Source of the DNA: Nematostella vectensis
Taxonomy: Eukaryota > Cnidaria > Anthozoa > Actiniaria > Edwardsiidae
Assembly: GCF_932526225.1 (NCBI RefSeq)
Contig: NC_064046.1
Location: forward strand, 8,357,219-8,421,218
Direction of reading: 5' to 3'
DNA length: 64,000 bases
Both the position numbers and the translations under genes were made by a program. Shown here one piece after another: positions 10,621 to 22,507 of the stretch. Below the pieces are notes generated by a model that saw only the letters and a program-made list of their open reading frames with translations, did not search any database and was not told the origin of the DNA. Every line of letters starts with the position of its first letter. The stretch's first letter is position 1.

Positions 10621-12811
10621 ATGGCCGAGGAGCAAGGATTGTCAAGATCATGCCAGGATGCCCAAGTAAAGTAACTAGAATTACAGATATGATAAGCTAA
10701 GTTTATACGAGCGACTGACACTTACAGAATGAATACTCTTACCATGAATATAGCGACAGAAAAGATTAAGAAGATAAAGCGTAATGTGATTCATTGTCTC
10801 GAGATCTCTTAGGGAAAAGTCCCATTGTGTTGTATTCTTTGAATTTAAACAATGCCTTCAATAGCTTTGTATTTCCCTAAACATTGCCAAAGCAAAGCTC
10901 TTCTCTGATGTTAGGATAATGCACTTCTTTCTTTTTTAAGCAAGAGAACAAGTGAGCAAAGATCGTTCTGTTATTTTTGTTTCTCGTCTTTAATAAGTCC
11001 CTATGTGATGCATGCTCAAAATCTTTTATTTTATTTTTTAGGGATTTGAAAATGTAAATACATATGATGCTGTAGCACCAAGTAACCACTTGCAAAAAAT
11101 GGAAAAACAGTTTTTAACAAATCTCATCTCACATCCAACAATAGTACATCATCCTCTACAAAACAAGTCACAAGATATCATCAATCTCACCAATGACTTT
11201 CCTTTATCATTGGAGCAGTCTAAAGAAAGAAACTCTATTTATGTTTGTGCTGTTGGACAACAGCGCTCATTAGTTGCTGATTTATTTGCAATGGATTATT
11301 GCCTAAGTCCTACAGCCCCCAAGCCTGGGGGCGGCCATGAACGTAAGGCATCATCCCCTGAAGGTGAACATGTTGATGTCATAGCCAGCCTTAAAACAGA
11401 GGAAGGTGATTTTGAGGTTGATAGCCATGTCAAATGTATAAAGGAAGAGCCAAAAGATAAAGAATATCTTTCTTGTTCTAATGGTAACCCAGAAGCCCTT
11501 GATTCAAATTATGACAATGCCAGTCAATTGGAAAAGTCTCCTTTAATGCATGATAGACCAATTAAAGATACAGGAATGTGCAATTTGGCTGAAGAGTCAA
11601 ATGGGTCAGAATCAAATGCAACCCAAGAAGATAGTGAGGATGAAGACTGTTTGCAACAAAACTCCCCCAAAGAGCTGAATAGGGTGAAATCTGAGCCTAG
11701 TGAATCATCAACGCTTGGTAGTGATGATGAAAGTCTTCTGAGTATTGCTGATCTTCTTCCAGAACAAACATCATCCAAGGAAACAGACACTGGTTTTAAG
11801 TGTGAAAAATGTGGAAAGATTTTCCCAAGAACTTGTGGCCTGAAAAGGCATGACAACCGTGTTCATAAACGCTTAAAGCCACATGCTTGTCCTTTTTGTA
11901 ATAAAGCCTTTGCAGAGAATCGCTGTCTTCAGGTACATATAAGGACTCATACTGGAGAGAGACCTTACCAATGTGAACATTGCAGCCATGCATTTGCTCA
12001 AAAGCAGAACTTAAATAAGCACATAAGATGCTGCCACCTTAATATACCTTTAAGGGACCCATTTCGCAAGCCTCATAAATGCGAGGAATGTGGGAAGCGC
12101 TTCCATGACAAAACTCATCTTCAGCGTCACACAATGATTCACACAGGTGAGAAACCATACCAGTGTGAGGTTTGCGGTATTCCATTTAAAGAGCTATACA
12201 GCCTTACAAGACACATGAGGTGCAATAGACACAAGACTAAAGCAAAGGCAACAGTGCAAGGTGGTATACCAACAACTATTGCAATCCCAAAATTTGAACT
12301 CGAGAAATAAGAGATGTTTAGATAAAATGTTAGCTGGAATCAAAGTGATAGATTTCAGACTCGGAAAAATAGGTTTAGCCTGTGACGTGGACCAATGGGT
12401 ATCTGGTACCCTTTTTAGGAACTTTATTATATGTATTTTTTGGATGCATTAGCTTAACTAATGTAAACCTTCCTGCTACTGTTTATGGTGATTGCATCTT
12501 TTCTTATAGTGTTCTTTTATACAATTTTTCTCTCAGGTGAAAAACCTTACCAGTGTGATGTGTGCAATATTAAATACCGGGAGCTCCACCACCTTACGCG
12601 ACACTTAACATGCCGTAGACACAAAGTAAAAGCTGAGAGGGCCATGGCAGAGGGTCAAATACAGCCACACCCTGACAAACCAGACACTGAATCAGAGATT
12701 AGACAGATTGTTGATGAAGTTTTGGAGGAAAATGGAAGTGATGAATCTGTTGAGATCGATTTGGATCAGCCAGGGAGTCCCATTATTAAAAAAGAACTTG
12801 AATTGGATTAA
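10621..12811 (+). CDS. C2H2 zinc-finger protein with alternative finger inclusion
   Basis: Exon 1 is 10621-10665: ATGGCC in good context, then 15 codons, then donor GTAAAG. Exon 2 starts at 11042 after TTTTTTAG in phase 0. Exon 3 is 12537-12811, ending TAA. Exon 2 can end at 12146 (CAG|GTGAGA) or 12260 (AAG|GTGGTA), both phase 1, or read on to TAA at 12310. The predicted proteins are 474, 512 and 437 residues. The first half is acidic and disordered with several sumoylation-type sites (IKEEPK, VKSEP, LKTEE). Four C2H2 fingers follow (CEKC, CPFC, CEHC, CEEC); a fifth (CEVC) is optional, and exon 3 carries a closely similar finger (CDVC). TGEKPYQC linkers are present. This suggests a nuclear DNA-binding regulator. 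No orthologue is claimed. Exon 1 is an inference from phase and splice sites. Confidence 0.85.
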
Positions 12812-13659
12812 TCTTTTCCAGCCTTTTGAAAAAGATGTTTTTACAAAAACAAATTCGCCATTTGCTTAAAATTTGTTTACAATTCATAATTTATTTGTTT
12901 TTCAAGTTTTAAGACATTTCTAATTTATACCTGTTGTAGCTACACATACAGACTAGTCAGTTTGACCATCAGCAATTCTGAAATTATTAATTAGTAAAGC
13001 TTTCCATGTCATATATTTTTTTACGAATTATACAAAAATATAATGCTACCTTTGAATACTAATGTTATTTCATAATATGGTTCTGATCCATTTTTAATCA
13101 GTGAAAGTATAAATTATTTCGAAAAGGCGTCCAATTATTTGGATAGTTAGTGCTGTCACTAGAATTGTATGACATGGGTCAGCATTTCCAATCTCTTAGC
13201 GGTTAATTAAATTTGATAAGAGGCAAGATTGTATGCATGGTTTTTGGCATCTTTCTTGAAATCCCAAGCTGACCAGACCCAGATTCAAACTTGGAAACAA
13301 CAATTCTGGCTTGGATATGTGGAGCCTGTACCAATAAGCTCAGGGCTAAGGCATCAAAATAATGGGGAAGGGGGTACAATACAAAGACATACAGAAAACA
13401 GAGCACAGTCACATCCTTGCCACTCACTGTTTCCACCGCCCTGCGATAGGTACGTATTACATCCCATGGGCCATCGTGCCTCTCTCCAGTGGTAGTACTA
13501 ATATGAAATTTAAATTAATCAAAAACAACTGAACTAGTGGTATGGTAAAGGTTTTAACATACTGACAAAAATCGAAAATGCAAATAAAAGTGTGGCGTAA
13601 GGGGGGGGGGGGTCGTAAATCCGCAAATCATTCTCTAGTGACTATCAGCCTAGCTACTG
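12812..13659. other. Intergenic gap between convergent genes
   Basis: The zinc-finger gene ends on the left and the ubiquitin-like/ankyrin gene ends on the right, so this holds both 3' untranslated regions. A G-run lies at about 13600-13612. No canonical AATAAA could be assigned to either gene. Short frames at 13203-13495 are not supported. Confidence 0.5.
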
Positions 13660-15428
13660 TCAGCTGTAGACGTTTGGACCAGAGTTCTTATTAAGCCACT
13701 GCTGGAAACTCATCCCAAACATATGTCTATCATCTATGTCCTTGTACAGAGATATGTCCTTTTTTATTTCTGGACCAGGGGACTGTTGTTTCTTTTGTTT
13801 GGCCTGTTTCCAGTCAGCATAACTCTTTCCCGTTTTTGCTTTTCTCATTTCTCTCTCCATCTGTTGTCTGGCTTCTTCCTCCTTCTTTTTCTCAATTTCT
13901 CTCTGTTTTTTCTCATTCTTTGCTTGAAGCCATTCATCAAAGGTGGACGATTTTGAGCTTGCATTTGATAAATGTGATTTGCTGGGGGAAACAAGTATAG
14001 GTCAAAATGTGGAAAATAAATTGTGTAATTAAGTAAGAGATAATTAACTAGAGACTTGAGGCTATGTCATATCACAAACCTGCTTAGAAGTCGCCGGTTG
14101 ACCAGTGCTCTAGCTTGCTGTGGGCTTGACCAGTCTGAAAATTTAACAAATAATAAGCGACTATTAGTGATAATATTAAACATTATGTAATAATTTTTAT
14201 GTGACTGCACCCCCTGCCTCAGTAATTCCTGGGTACCTGCCTGGGCCTGACTGACTTACACACTATAAGAGTTTTAATAACAGGGGCGTAACTAGGATTT
14301 TTAACAGGAGGGGGCCCAAAAAAGCCCATATAATACATTTTCTCCTGTATTTTAAGTAATGTCTCATACATTTAGTGTATTTTTGGATGCTGGGAGGGGG
14401 CCCCTGGGCCTTCCTCCTGGCTACGCCCCTGAATAATATCGAACACAATGAAATGTGATTTCCTACTCACCAGGACTGCCATCAGGGCTCTCAGATGGCA
14501 GATCATCCAGCTCTGACAGTGTTTCATCTCTAATGATGTCCTTCTCAGAATCTTGGCTAGTGATTGGCTTCCGACGTGGAGCACTAAACCCTGTCCCTGC
14601 AAACTCGCCCGGGGGGAGAGTTTGACAGAAATACATCTGTGCGTACCCCCCTCTTATCCAAGTTGGAAACTGAGAATCAAACTGCTGGTGCATCATCAAT
14701 GACTTATTTTCTGTCTTTGATTTCATCTTAGCTGCTCTTGTTTGCCATTGGAATAAAAATAAATGTCTTTCGCTGTCTTTAAATCCACATTGGCTTGCTA
14801 CCATAAGAGGCGTTTTACCCTGCGTGTCTTCCTCGTCGATGTCGGCACCTTTCTCCAGCATGGTGTCTATGGTGGACGAATGCCCCTGTGAGGCCGCCGC
14901 ATGAAGGGGTGAACGACCGAAAGGTGTCTTCATATTGACATTTGCTTTGGCGTCGTCTATTAACTTACGAATTAAACCCTCTTGTCCTCTATGCGCAGCT
15001 ATGAATAACGCAACGCCCGCACGGTCGCTACATGCGGACATTTTATTCTTGTACAATACAGGATCCAGTTTTTCCCACTCCTTAGAGATTACAATGTCTT
15101 GTTGGAACGTCTTCTCAATATCGCCTTTGCATACTGCGGCTACCAAGCTGTCCCAGCTTCGCCACAGTTTAAGATTCACCGTAGCGTTAGCTACTACGTC
15201 GTTATGCCGTAGATCCGAATCATCCAACATGTCTCCTTCATCTAGGTACTGTAATCGCTGCAAGTTGCTTGGGATGCCAGCAACAAGTTCAGCGTAGCTT
15301 TTCAGTTCTCTGATCTTCATCTCGGCGTAAACTTTCTTTAATAGAAATCTCTCTCCCGTTGCAGTTAGAAGTATATATATATCAAAAGGCGCCGATTTAA
15401 CGGCTTTTTTCTTCTTTTTAGTAGCCAT
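13660..15428 (-). CDS. Ubiquitin-like/ankyrin protein with W-L-x-x-K motifs (ANKUB1-like), copy A
   Basis: Exons on the minus strand are 15428-14471, 14134-14080 and 13981-13660, with GT-AG borders and matching phases, giving 444 residues. Residues 1-14 are lysine-rich. A ubiquitin-like fold spans about 15-95 (IYILLTATGERFLL, then IPSNLQRLQYLDEG). Ankyrin repeats span about 135-215 (ALFIAAHRG, FGRSPLHAAASQG, GKTPLMVASQCG). The tail carries FDEWLQAK, YADWKQAK and FQQWLNK motifs within a charged helix. The ubiquitin-like plus ankyrin order resembles vertebrate ANKUB1. W-L-x-x-K helices are known from CCDC34- and MAP9-type cilium or microtubule proteins, so a cytoskeletal role is an inference. 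The gene is a paralogue of 35069-39112, transcribed in the opposite direction. A MITE sits in its first intron. Confidence 0.85.
14281..14431. mobile_element. hAT5-like MITE, 151 bp, with AATAA target duplication
   Basis: It starts CAGGGGCGTAACTAGGAT and ends GGCTACGCCCCTG, which are inverted repeats. AATAA occurs immediately on both sides, a 5-bp target-site duplication. The interior is non-coding. It lies in intron 1 of the minus-strand ubiquitin-like/ankyrin gene. Confidence 0.8.
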
Positions 15429-17281
15429 TTGGGTTTAAGTGGAGTTCTAATGCGATAAATGACTGTAAAAGTCGACTGGCTTTGCTGTAATGTGAGTGTT
15501 ATTCAGCCATTTTGTTATAATGGCAACTTCGTTCGTGTATATTGCCATGGCAACCATAGTTAATGGACTAGCACATAAACTTATAAATGGTTTCTGTTAA
15601 TTTACAATTCAAATTAGTTTAGCTTATACTACCTAAACAAGTTTATTATTATAACTCATTTACAACTTCTGATTTGACATTACACTATGCAAAGATGCAC
15701 TTTCTAACCAAGATTGGTTTTGTCAATTGTAAAGATCAAACGTAAATGAATTTTCTAAACATAAAAACGTTGAAGAATAAATTGCCAGACATGTAGCTGA
15801 GCTTTAGGGATGATTGCTCTTCCCTTGTCCGCAAAAAAAAGGAAGTTCTTTATATAATTTTAGCCAGATCTTAGACAAGGAGGAATATTTAAAACACCCC
15901 CCCCCCCCCCCATGCAATTCATTAGCCAGGTCTTTCTCTCGTTCCCAATGATGTATGATTATTTTTGCCAGCAGGAGACTCATGGCACATAAGGCGCCAG
16001 ACTTATTCTATTATTTCAGACTACTCAAAATTACGCGGAACAATTTAGAAATCAATCTACCTTGTACTATTTTATACATTTAAGGGTTGTTGGACAGTGA
16101 GGTCCGTTATCAGGTAACAAAGGTACCAGCTGTCGGGCGGGTTTGTTCGTGACTACTACCCATTTAAAAGGCTTCTGCTTGCTGTGCAAATAACTACGTG
16201 TTTTGTCATCCCATGGAGGGATAACTTCTTCTACGAGGGTCATTAAGAAAACTGGGGGAGGGGCACCGTCACGTTACTTCTGGTCATAACTAGGGGGGGT
16301 GGGGTGGGGGGGTGGGCGCCTTTCATTCGGGACACCCCATCCATACAGTGACTATGTTAATCTGTTTTTATTTATATAAGATGTTCAAAGAAAATTGTTA
16401 GTATCCCAAAACAGAGGGGATTTTACAAATTTCAAACATTATTAAACACTAAATAGATAAAAAGAAATACGACTATATATTTTGAGTTATTTTTAGTCTT
16501 CGAGTTTTCTCCGCCATTTGAATAAGACAAACCAGCATGAGGTAATAAACAAAAAAAACTCGACATTTGTTGGATTGTGGAACCGCTCAGAACCACCCTA
16601 TAGTCGAACCTAAACGGAACCAGAACGGTGCGTCTGGCCCGGTGATCTTAAGTCATTTATTTCAAAAGTCATGTGTATGCTTGGCTTGGAGTTTGGTTTT
16701 ATCGTTTGTTAAGGTGCTCGCGTTCAAAAATTTGCATAAATGGCTTATTAATGATTCAAACACCTAACCGCTCACACCATATTTTTATTTAACTTTTCAT
16801 CAAGATTACTCAACAGTCAAAATAGATTAGTATTTCCCACTGTGAAATTTGTTTTCCTGAAGATCTACAATATACCGAAGGTCTGCTCTCAGTGAAAGGT
16901 CCACTCCAGGGGGGAGGGGAGAGGGTACTTAAAAGTTCACTCAGTCTAGGATCTTTTGTGTAACATTGTGAACTTAGCGCGTCGCAAACTCTCGGTGCTA
17001 AACACAACGATTGACCTGCTCAGGCATCGATGATGTATCTGGCTCGTAAAAATTAAGGCGGGAGAAATATATTTGGATCATAGTTGACATGTCTGCATCT
17101 AAAAGGGAGTGATTTGTCACGATGAAAACCTTGAGAGTATCATACTTGGCTAAATTTAAACCTGTTCAAGTAACTCGGAACTTTAAATATTCATCGCTAA
17201 AGACAGGGAAAAGAAAGAGCGTGGGAGAGTTTATTTGCGTGCTATAACACACGACGCTGAATTCACGCTTTCAAACTACAG
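15429..17281. promoter_or_regulatory. Divergent intergenic region upstream of two genes
   Basis: The ubiquitin-like/ankyrin gene A reads left and the transferrin-like gene reads right from this 1.85-kb gap, so it should contain both promoters. Visible features are a C-run at about 15895-15911 and G-rich patches near 16255-16315. No specific regulatory motif is claimed, and the open frames at 16567-17007 have no support. Confidence 0.4.
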
Positions 17282-20200
17282 ATGAGGATTTTGTTTTGGT
17301 TAATCGCAGCTTTGGGCGGCTCGCTGGCTTGTTTTCCGGCAGAAAATGCACCGAAACGTAAGTAAATATTTGGCTAAACCACACTTCAATTTCGCCCCAC
17401 AAAAACCTTCCGACACAGAGAAACCCATTCAGTGACTATTGTAGCGAGTGGTTGTTGTGGATTTGAGCTCAAATTTCAGGTGATCCTATTTGTTTTTCGT
17501 GTATACAATTGATAGATCGACCAAGTGCTCGCCCTAAAATATCTTCATTCATTGAGATCACTGAATTTTCTACGGTCACGCCTGAAAGGAATTATCCTAG
17601 ACTTCAAGAGTGTTATAAAGCTAGTGTAAACTGAATTCTAATTGAATCTAGCTTTGAATGGATAAAACCCTGAAATGTTCGCTTATGAATAGCAAATTTA
17701 CAGAGAGGATTCCGTTTTATTATTATTCTGCAGGTTTACGGAAATGGTATATAACTGTCGAGTATGGCTCCTGAATTTCGAATCACTTTGTCAGTGACAG
17801 GATAGTATGTGAATAGAGGGTTATTTTACTCTAAAATAACTGATTGCTTGTCCAAGTTTTTAATCAGATCACCTGGATCTATATATCTAGCGTCCACAGT
17901 GCCCGCAGCAAAAATCTGTACGTACTTAAAAACTCATCACATGGTATACGCAAGTTTTGTTATAATTGTATACAGCTTTACTCTTTTATTTGTTTTTGAA
18001 AAACAACATACATATAATTATAAAACATTATATAATCTCCTGAACAAAAATATGCTGAGGCTGAGGCATTGCTTTGCGTTGGTAGTTAATCAGCCTCATA
18101 AAAGTAATTAACATAACTATCACATCGCGAATGTTTCATTTTATGAGCTGTGAGTGCGTATGAATTTTACTCGTCTATCGTCTGAGATTTAATTAGCTGA
18201 TTAGCGAGCGACTAACCTTTAAACCACACGGCTTGGAAATGTTATTACTCACCCGGTCTCGATAATAAAAAACATACCAATCTGTTTCTCATATCAAGCA
18301 AAACACGGAAAATTCTATAGAGTTGTGTTATTTATTGGATTAATGTAATTCTATTTGATAGTTGTTGTTATCTAAGGTGGCTATCGAGGCCAATATACTA
18401 GATATTTACTATTCTGATGTCAATAATAGCTTCGGAATTGCTCTCCCCACCCTGGTGTTGAGATGTACCTGATAATGGTCCTAAGTATTCGATGTCTGTT
18501 GATGGCTCCGGGCCCTCGGGGACTAATTATGGGTAAATTGGTTAAGGGGGTGAAGAAAGGTTGGCGTGGGAGATAAGGTGAGCGTCTGCTAGGGAATAAG
18601 ACCTCTGAATAATAGTCCATAGAAATAGCGCTGACATTCTCTTTGTACTATCAGCTTCCGTTAGATTCGACCTCACGGGAAAGCTTTTTTTTTACGTAGT
18701 GGCGAGGGTGGGATCCATCTCTATTTTTGGAGTTTTGCTTGAGGCAGGAGTGAAGTTGTCCCTAATAGGGGAGTGTAGAACAGTAGGGAGTCCGCAAGGC
18801 GAGGATTCCATCGGGTGTTTATTATAGTGGGAATGAGTTATTAAACGGACACTCGGCACCAAATTCCCAATTTCAAACTCTTCATCTTTTACAGCTCTCA
18901 ATTCTCACGCTCATAATGATTTGCCAGTTTCTTTGAATTGAGGCATAAGAAAAATATATATTCGAGTCTTGAGTTCCTTTCTCAGTTTCGCGCGGTTTTC
19001 CTTTTCGCATTTGTCAAGCAACTGGTCTGCAACACCACCGCGAACCCAGGGTGTCGAGGTCGCGAGGCGCTAGAACGAGGAGTAAGCTTTCAGGGACTGG
19101 AACCCTGTTTTTGTACATGCACCCTCCCCAGCGCAACCAGTCACCCCCATTCACCTTCATTCACCCTCATTCAACCTCATTAACCTTTATTCACCCTCAT
19201 TCACCTTCATTCACCCCCATTCACCCCCATTCACCTTCATTCACCCTCATTCACCCTCATTTACCTTCATTCACCCTCATTCACCTTCATTCACCCTCAT
19301 TCACCTTCATTCACCCTCATTCACCTTCATTCACCCTCATTCACCCCCATTCACCTTCATTCACCCTCATTCACCCCCATTCACCTTCATTCACCCTCAT
19401 TCACCTTCACTCTCCTCTACCCGCCCATTTCACCCTTATTTAGTCTCACAGACAACCAACCCTATCAGACCATTCACCATCCAAACACACCTGCAACCTT
19501 CCTAACTCGACCGATTTACCCTCCTCCCATCTGACAGATTCAACCTTCCTTATCCGACCTACCTTATCCGACTAGTCCCCCCCCCCTCACTCACAGGCTA
19601 GTACTGTTTGACGTCTATCCATAGTTGGTCGATGGTGCTGTATATCAGACGCTGAAGTCGAAAAATGTCAAGCTTTAGCACACGTAGCGTCACGCGTCGT
19701 GACATCAAACGAGACAGTCAATCTAACGTGTGTGAGAGGGGATGGCGTGACGGACTGTATGTCACGCATTCAGCGTGACGAGGCAGACTTGGTCACTTTA
19801 GGCGAGGAAGATATCTACATTGCAGGTGAGGACAGGTGACTGTTTTGTCGAGTCATTGTTGCCTGCGGCCAATAGACCGACGTGACAACAGACTGATCTT
19901 AGCATCAGTGCATCAAAATTTACGCAGGTAAATGGTAGGTAGGGGGACCAAGATCTTTCGAAGGGGGATGAAAACGGCTGAAATGTGTCAGACACGAACA
20001 TCACATGTCCGTGGTCGTTACTTGTTCTCTTTCATTGATTAGCCGTTAATCAAATTCAGGCCTAGAATAAATTTTGGGAGAGACACCTTGAGAGGTATAG
20101 TAGATGTTGATTGAAACCAAAAAATGAAAACGTATACATATAGGTGACCCTGGGGGGACATTTTTCTGAAACTTTTAAAAAGACTTTAAAAAGACTAAAT

Positions 20201-22362
20201 TTTGTTTTAACATTCATTTGAAAAAGATTTATGAACTTCTTATTTTACGCCCTTTACGCCAAGTATTATTATACCCTCTATACACAAAGTGGGGTTAGGA
20301 ACTCTTTCACTCCTGTCCTGCCTCTGTAATCCAGCAATTCTTTACAGTGATTGTTATTTAATTAAGACTTCTTCATTCAGGAGCGAAGTACGGCCTTCGG
20401 CCGGTAGTCGCCGAAGACTACGGCAGCAAAGATAAACACATTCATTACGCCGTTGCACTGGTCCGTAGCACAACCACAGTCAACATCACAACGCTCAAAG
20501 GGGCGATCACCTGTCACCCCCGTGCTGAGGACATGATTGGCTGGAAGATTCCGGTGGGTTTCCTTATATGGAAGAAGCTAATGCAGCGGAAGGATTGTGA
20601 TGTGTACAACTCCGCGGGGGAATTTTTCGGGAAGAGTTGCGTCCCAGGTGAGTCTTACATTTAAAATTTCAAAGTGTATATGCTTGCCATCAGTAACAGC
20701 ACACCTATTTGTTAGTAATAAGTATTGGTATTGCGTGAATATTTTCTCGATATGATCAAAAGTTACAAAAAAGCCGTCTCTTGTTGTATACGGCAACGCG
20801 GAAACTCACGGAGCCAGACGTGAAATGCACTCTGTCTGATACATTTCAGTTGCTTTTTTATAACGACACAAATGCGAACCTTGTCTTTACACGCTACAAG
20901 GCAGAAAGTTTCAAGTTTAATTGAAGACGCGGACGTTAGTACTGTAAACTCCTCTAACTGCGTCCGTTACTGTAGAAATATTGTCCTTATTATATTTTTC
21001 ATCTGTTTATGACTATAATCTTTTATAATGATAATCATTCATCATCGCTATTTTGTTTCACAGGAGTCTTTGACGCCGCAAATAATCTCAATAACACTAA
21101 GCTTCCCTCCCTCTGCGGCGCGTGCTCTAATCCGACTTGTCCTGGAGACGAATCTGAGCGTTACTATGGATACAATGGGTCTTACGTGTGCCTCGTGGAG
21201 GGGAGGGGTGAAGTAGCGTTTGTCCGTCACACCACGGTGTTTGAGTACACAGGTGTTATCAATGATCTCAATCCGGGGTTTGACTTCAAATTGCTGTGCC
21301 CGGATGGAACTGTCAAAGGTGATCAATTGTCTGCCTATCGACGACTTGCACTAAAGGCTTACTGCAAGTCGTCGCTAAAATATGAGGCAATGTAGCCTGG
21401 TAGCGTGCGAAATGTTTCCTAGCTTAGCCACCTAAAAAAATATTGAAGCGCGCGCCAAATCTTGTAGCACTGACAAAGAAATGTCTCTCCGATAGAGAAA
21501 CATTTTCGTTTGGCGTCATAAAAATTGGCGCTACATGTTTTTGGTAGTGTGGCTAAACTATAAAACATTTAGGAAACATGTGGCATGTTACATGTCGCGC
21601 TCGACATGTCTCTTAGTTTACACATGACTTAAATATATTACGTAGGCAAAAGTGGTATGGTAAAGGCCACAGAGGTTAATAAGGCCGTCACGCCATGAGC
21701 TACGAAAACTAAATCTTCAATGATTATAAGCCCTATCTGACAAAAGAAAACTGGCTGGTTCAGAGGCGCTGAATAAGTTGCTTTTTGTTGTTTCTATTTT
21801 CCCGCCAAAAGCTGGAGCGCGCCTTTAGGGGCCCTTGGAATATGTTGTTTGCCAAACCACCTTTTAACACCAAATGCTTATCTGTGATATTGCCTCTTCA
21901 TCGCCTGAGACTTAGTCTTTCTTCACAGGTGTTGGATATTACGAGGAATGTAACCTGGCCACCATTCCCGCCCGTGTCGTCATGACAACAGACTCGAGCC
22001 CAGACTTCTGTCGCGTGCGACGGTATCGCTCTTTCCTGCTCGAGTTTCAATCAATCCTTCTAGAAAACCAAACTCTGTTCGATCTTTTTAACTCGTCTGT
22101 ATACAATGGCACAGATTTGTTATTCAAGGATACTACTAAAAGACTAGTAGATGTTTATGATAGAAACACAACTGAGAAATGGCTCGGGGAGCGCTATTAC
22201 GGTGCTTTGAATGCGCTGAACTCGTGTGAACTGCCTACAGTCGTTACTAGGACAGTGTCATCTAGCGGACAAACGCGGCCGAGAAACTATACAGGTGTCC
22301 AGGCTCTTATGTTAGTCTTATGGTATTTAGGGTATTATAATCAAATATGGAATATATGGTGA
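17282..22362 (+). CDS. Secreted one-lobe transferrin-like protein (melanotransferrin type)
   Basis: Exons are 17282-17357, 19625-19825, 20381-20647, 21064-21318 and 21929-22362. All introns are GT-AG and phase 1, and the product has 410 residues. The first 17 or so form a signal peptide. The transferrin fold is clear: [109 protein letters not shown] and LLFKD. There is one lobe, against two in vertebrate serum transferrin. Both tyrosine ligands and the histidine ligand are kept. The aspartate ligand (TLD in the family) is glycine here, and the anion-site Thr and Arg after CH are Pro and Asp, so iron binding is doubtful. The hydrophobic C-terminus (about residues 390-410) may be a GPI signal. 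Confidence 0.92.
17358..19624. other. Intron 1 of the transferrin-like gene
   Basis: A 2.27-kb phase-1 intron. Apart from the tandem array at 19137-19415 I see no repeat or coding exon. Short frames at 17809-18111, 18420-18620 and 18692-18901 have no recognisable domain. Confidence 0.6.
19137..19415. repeat. 10-bp/20-bp minisatellite in transferrin intron 1
   Basis: About 28 tandem copies of a decamer close to TTCACCCTCA. They alternate with TTCACCTTCA and TTCACCCCCA, so that a 20-bp dimer is often seen. Several frames stay open through it (S/F/T/H/P-rich) without being genes. Confidence 0.93.
19826..20380. other. Intron 2 of the transferrin-like gene
   Basis: A 555-bp phase-1 intron between coding exons 2 and 3. 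No repeat or additional exon was recognised. Confidence 0.6.
20648..21063. other. Intron 3 of the transferrin-like gene
   Basis: A 416-bp phase-1 intron. The minus-strand frame at 20578-20796 overlaps coding exon 3 and is a shadow. Confidence 0.6.
21411..21580. mobile_element. Probable MITE in transferrin intron 4
   Basis: ATGTTTCCTA and TTAGCCAC near 21411-21432 recur as the reverse complement in GTGGCTAA and TAGGAAACAT near 21549-21579, with a GC-rich centre. The arms are imperfect, one having extra bases. Boundaries are approximate and no target duplication is certain. Confidence 0.5.
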
Positions 22363-22507
22363 AAATATATGTACAGACTACCGTATCGGTTTTTTATATG
22401 TATATATTTAATGTATTTAGATTGTTATAAATTATCCATAGCTGCTTACTGCATTTCAAACGGGCTTCAATGAAATTTTTAAAAGGGTTTTGAAGCTGTT
22501 CTTTTTA

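Noticed and set aside
19051-19443. 130-codon frame spanning the 10-bp array
   Set aside because: It lies within the first intron of the transferrin-like gene and is repeat-derived.
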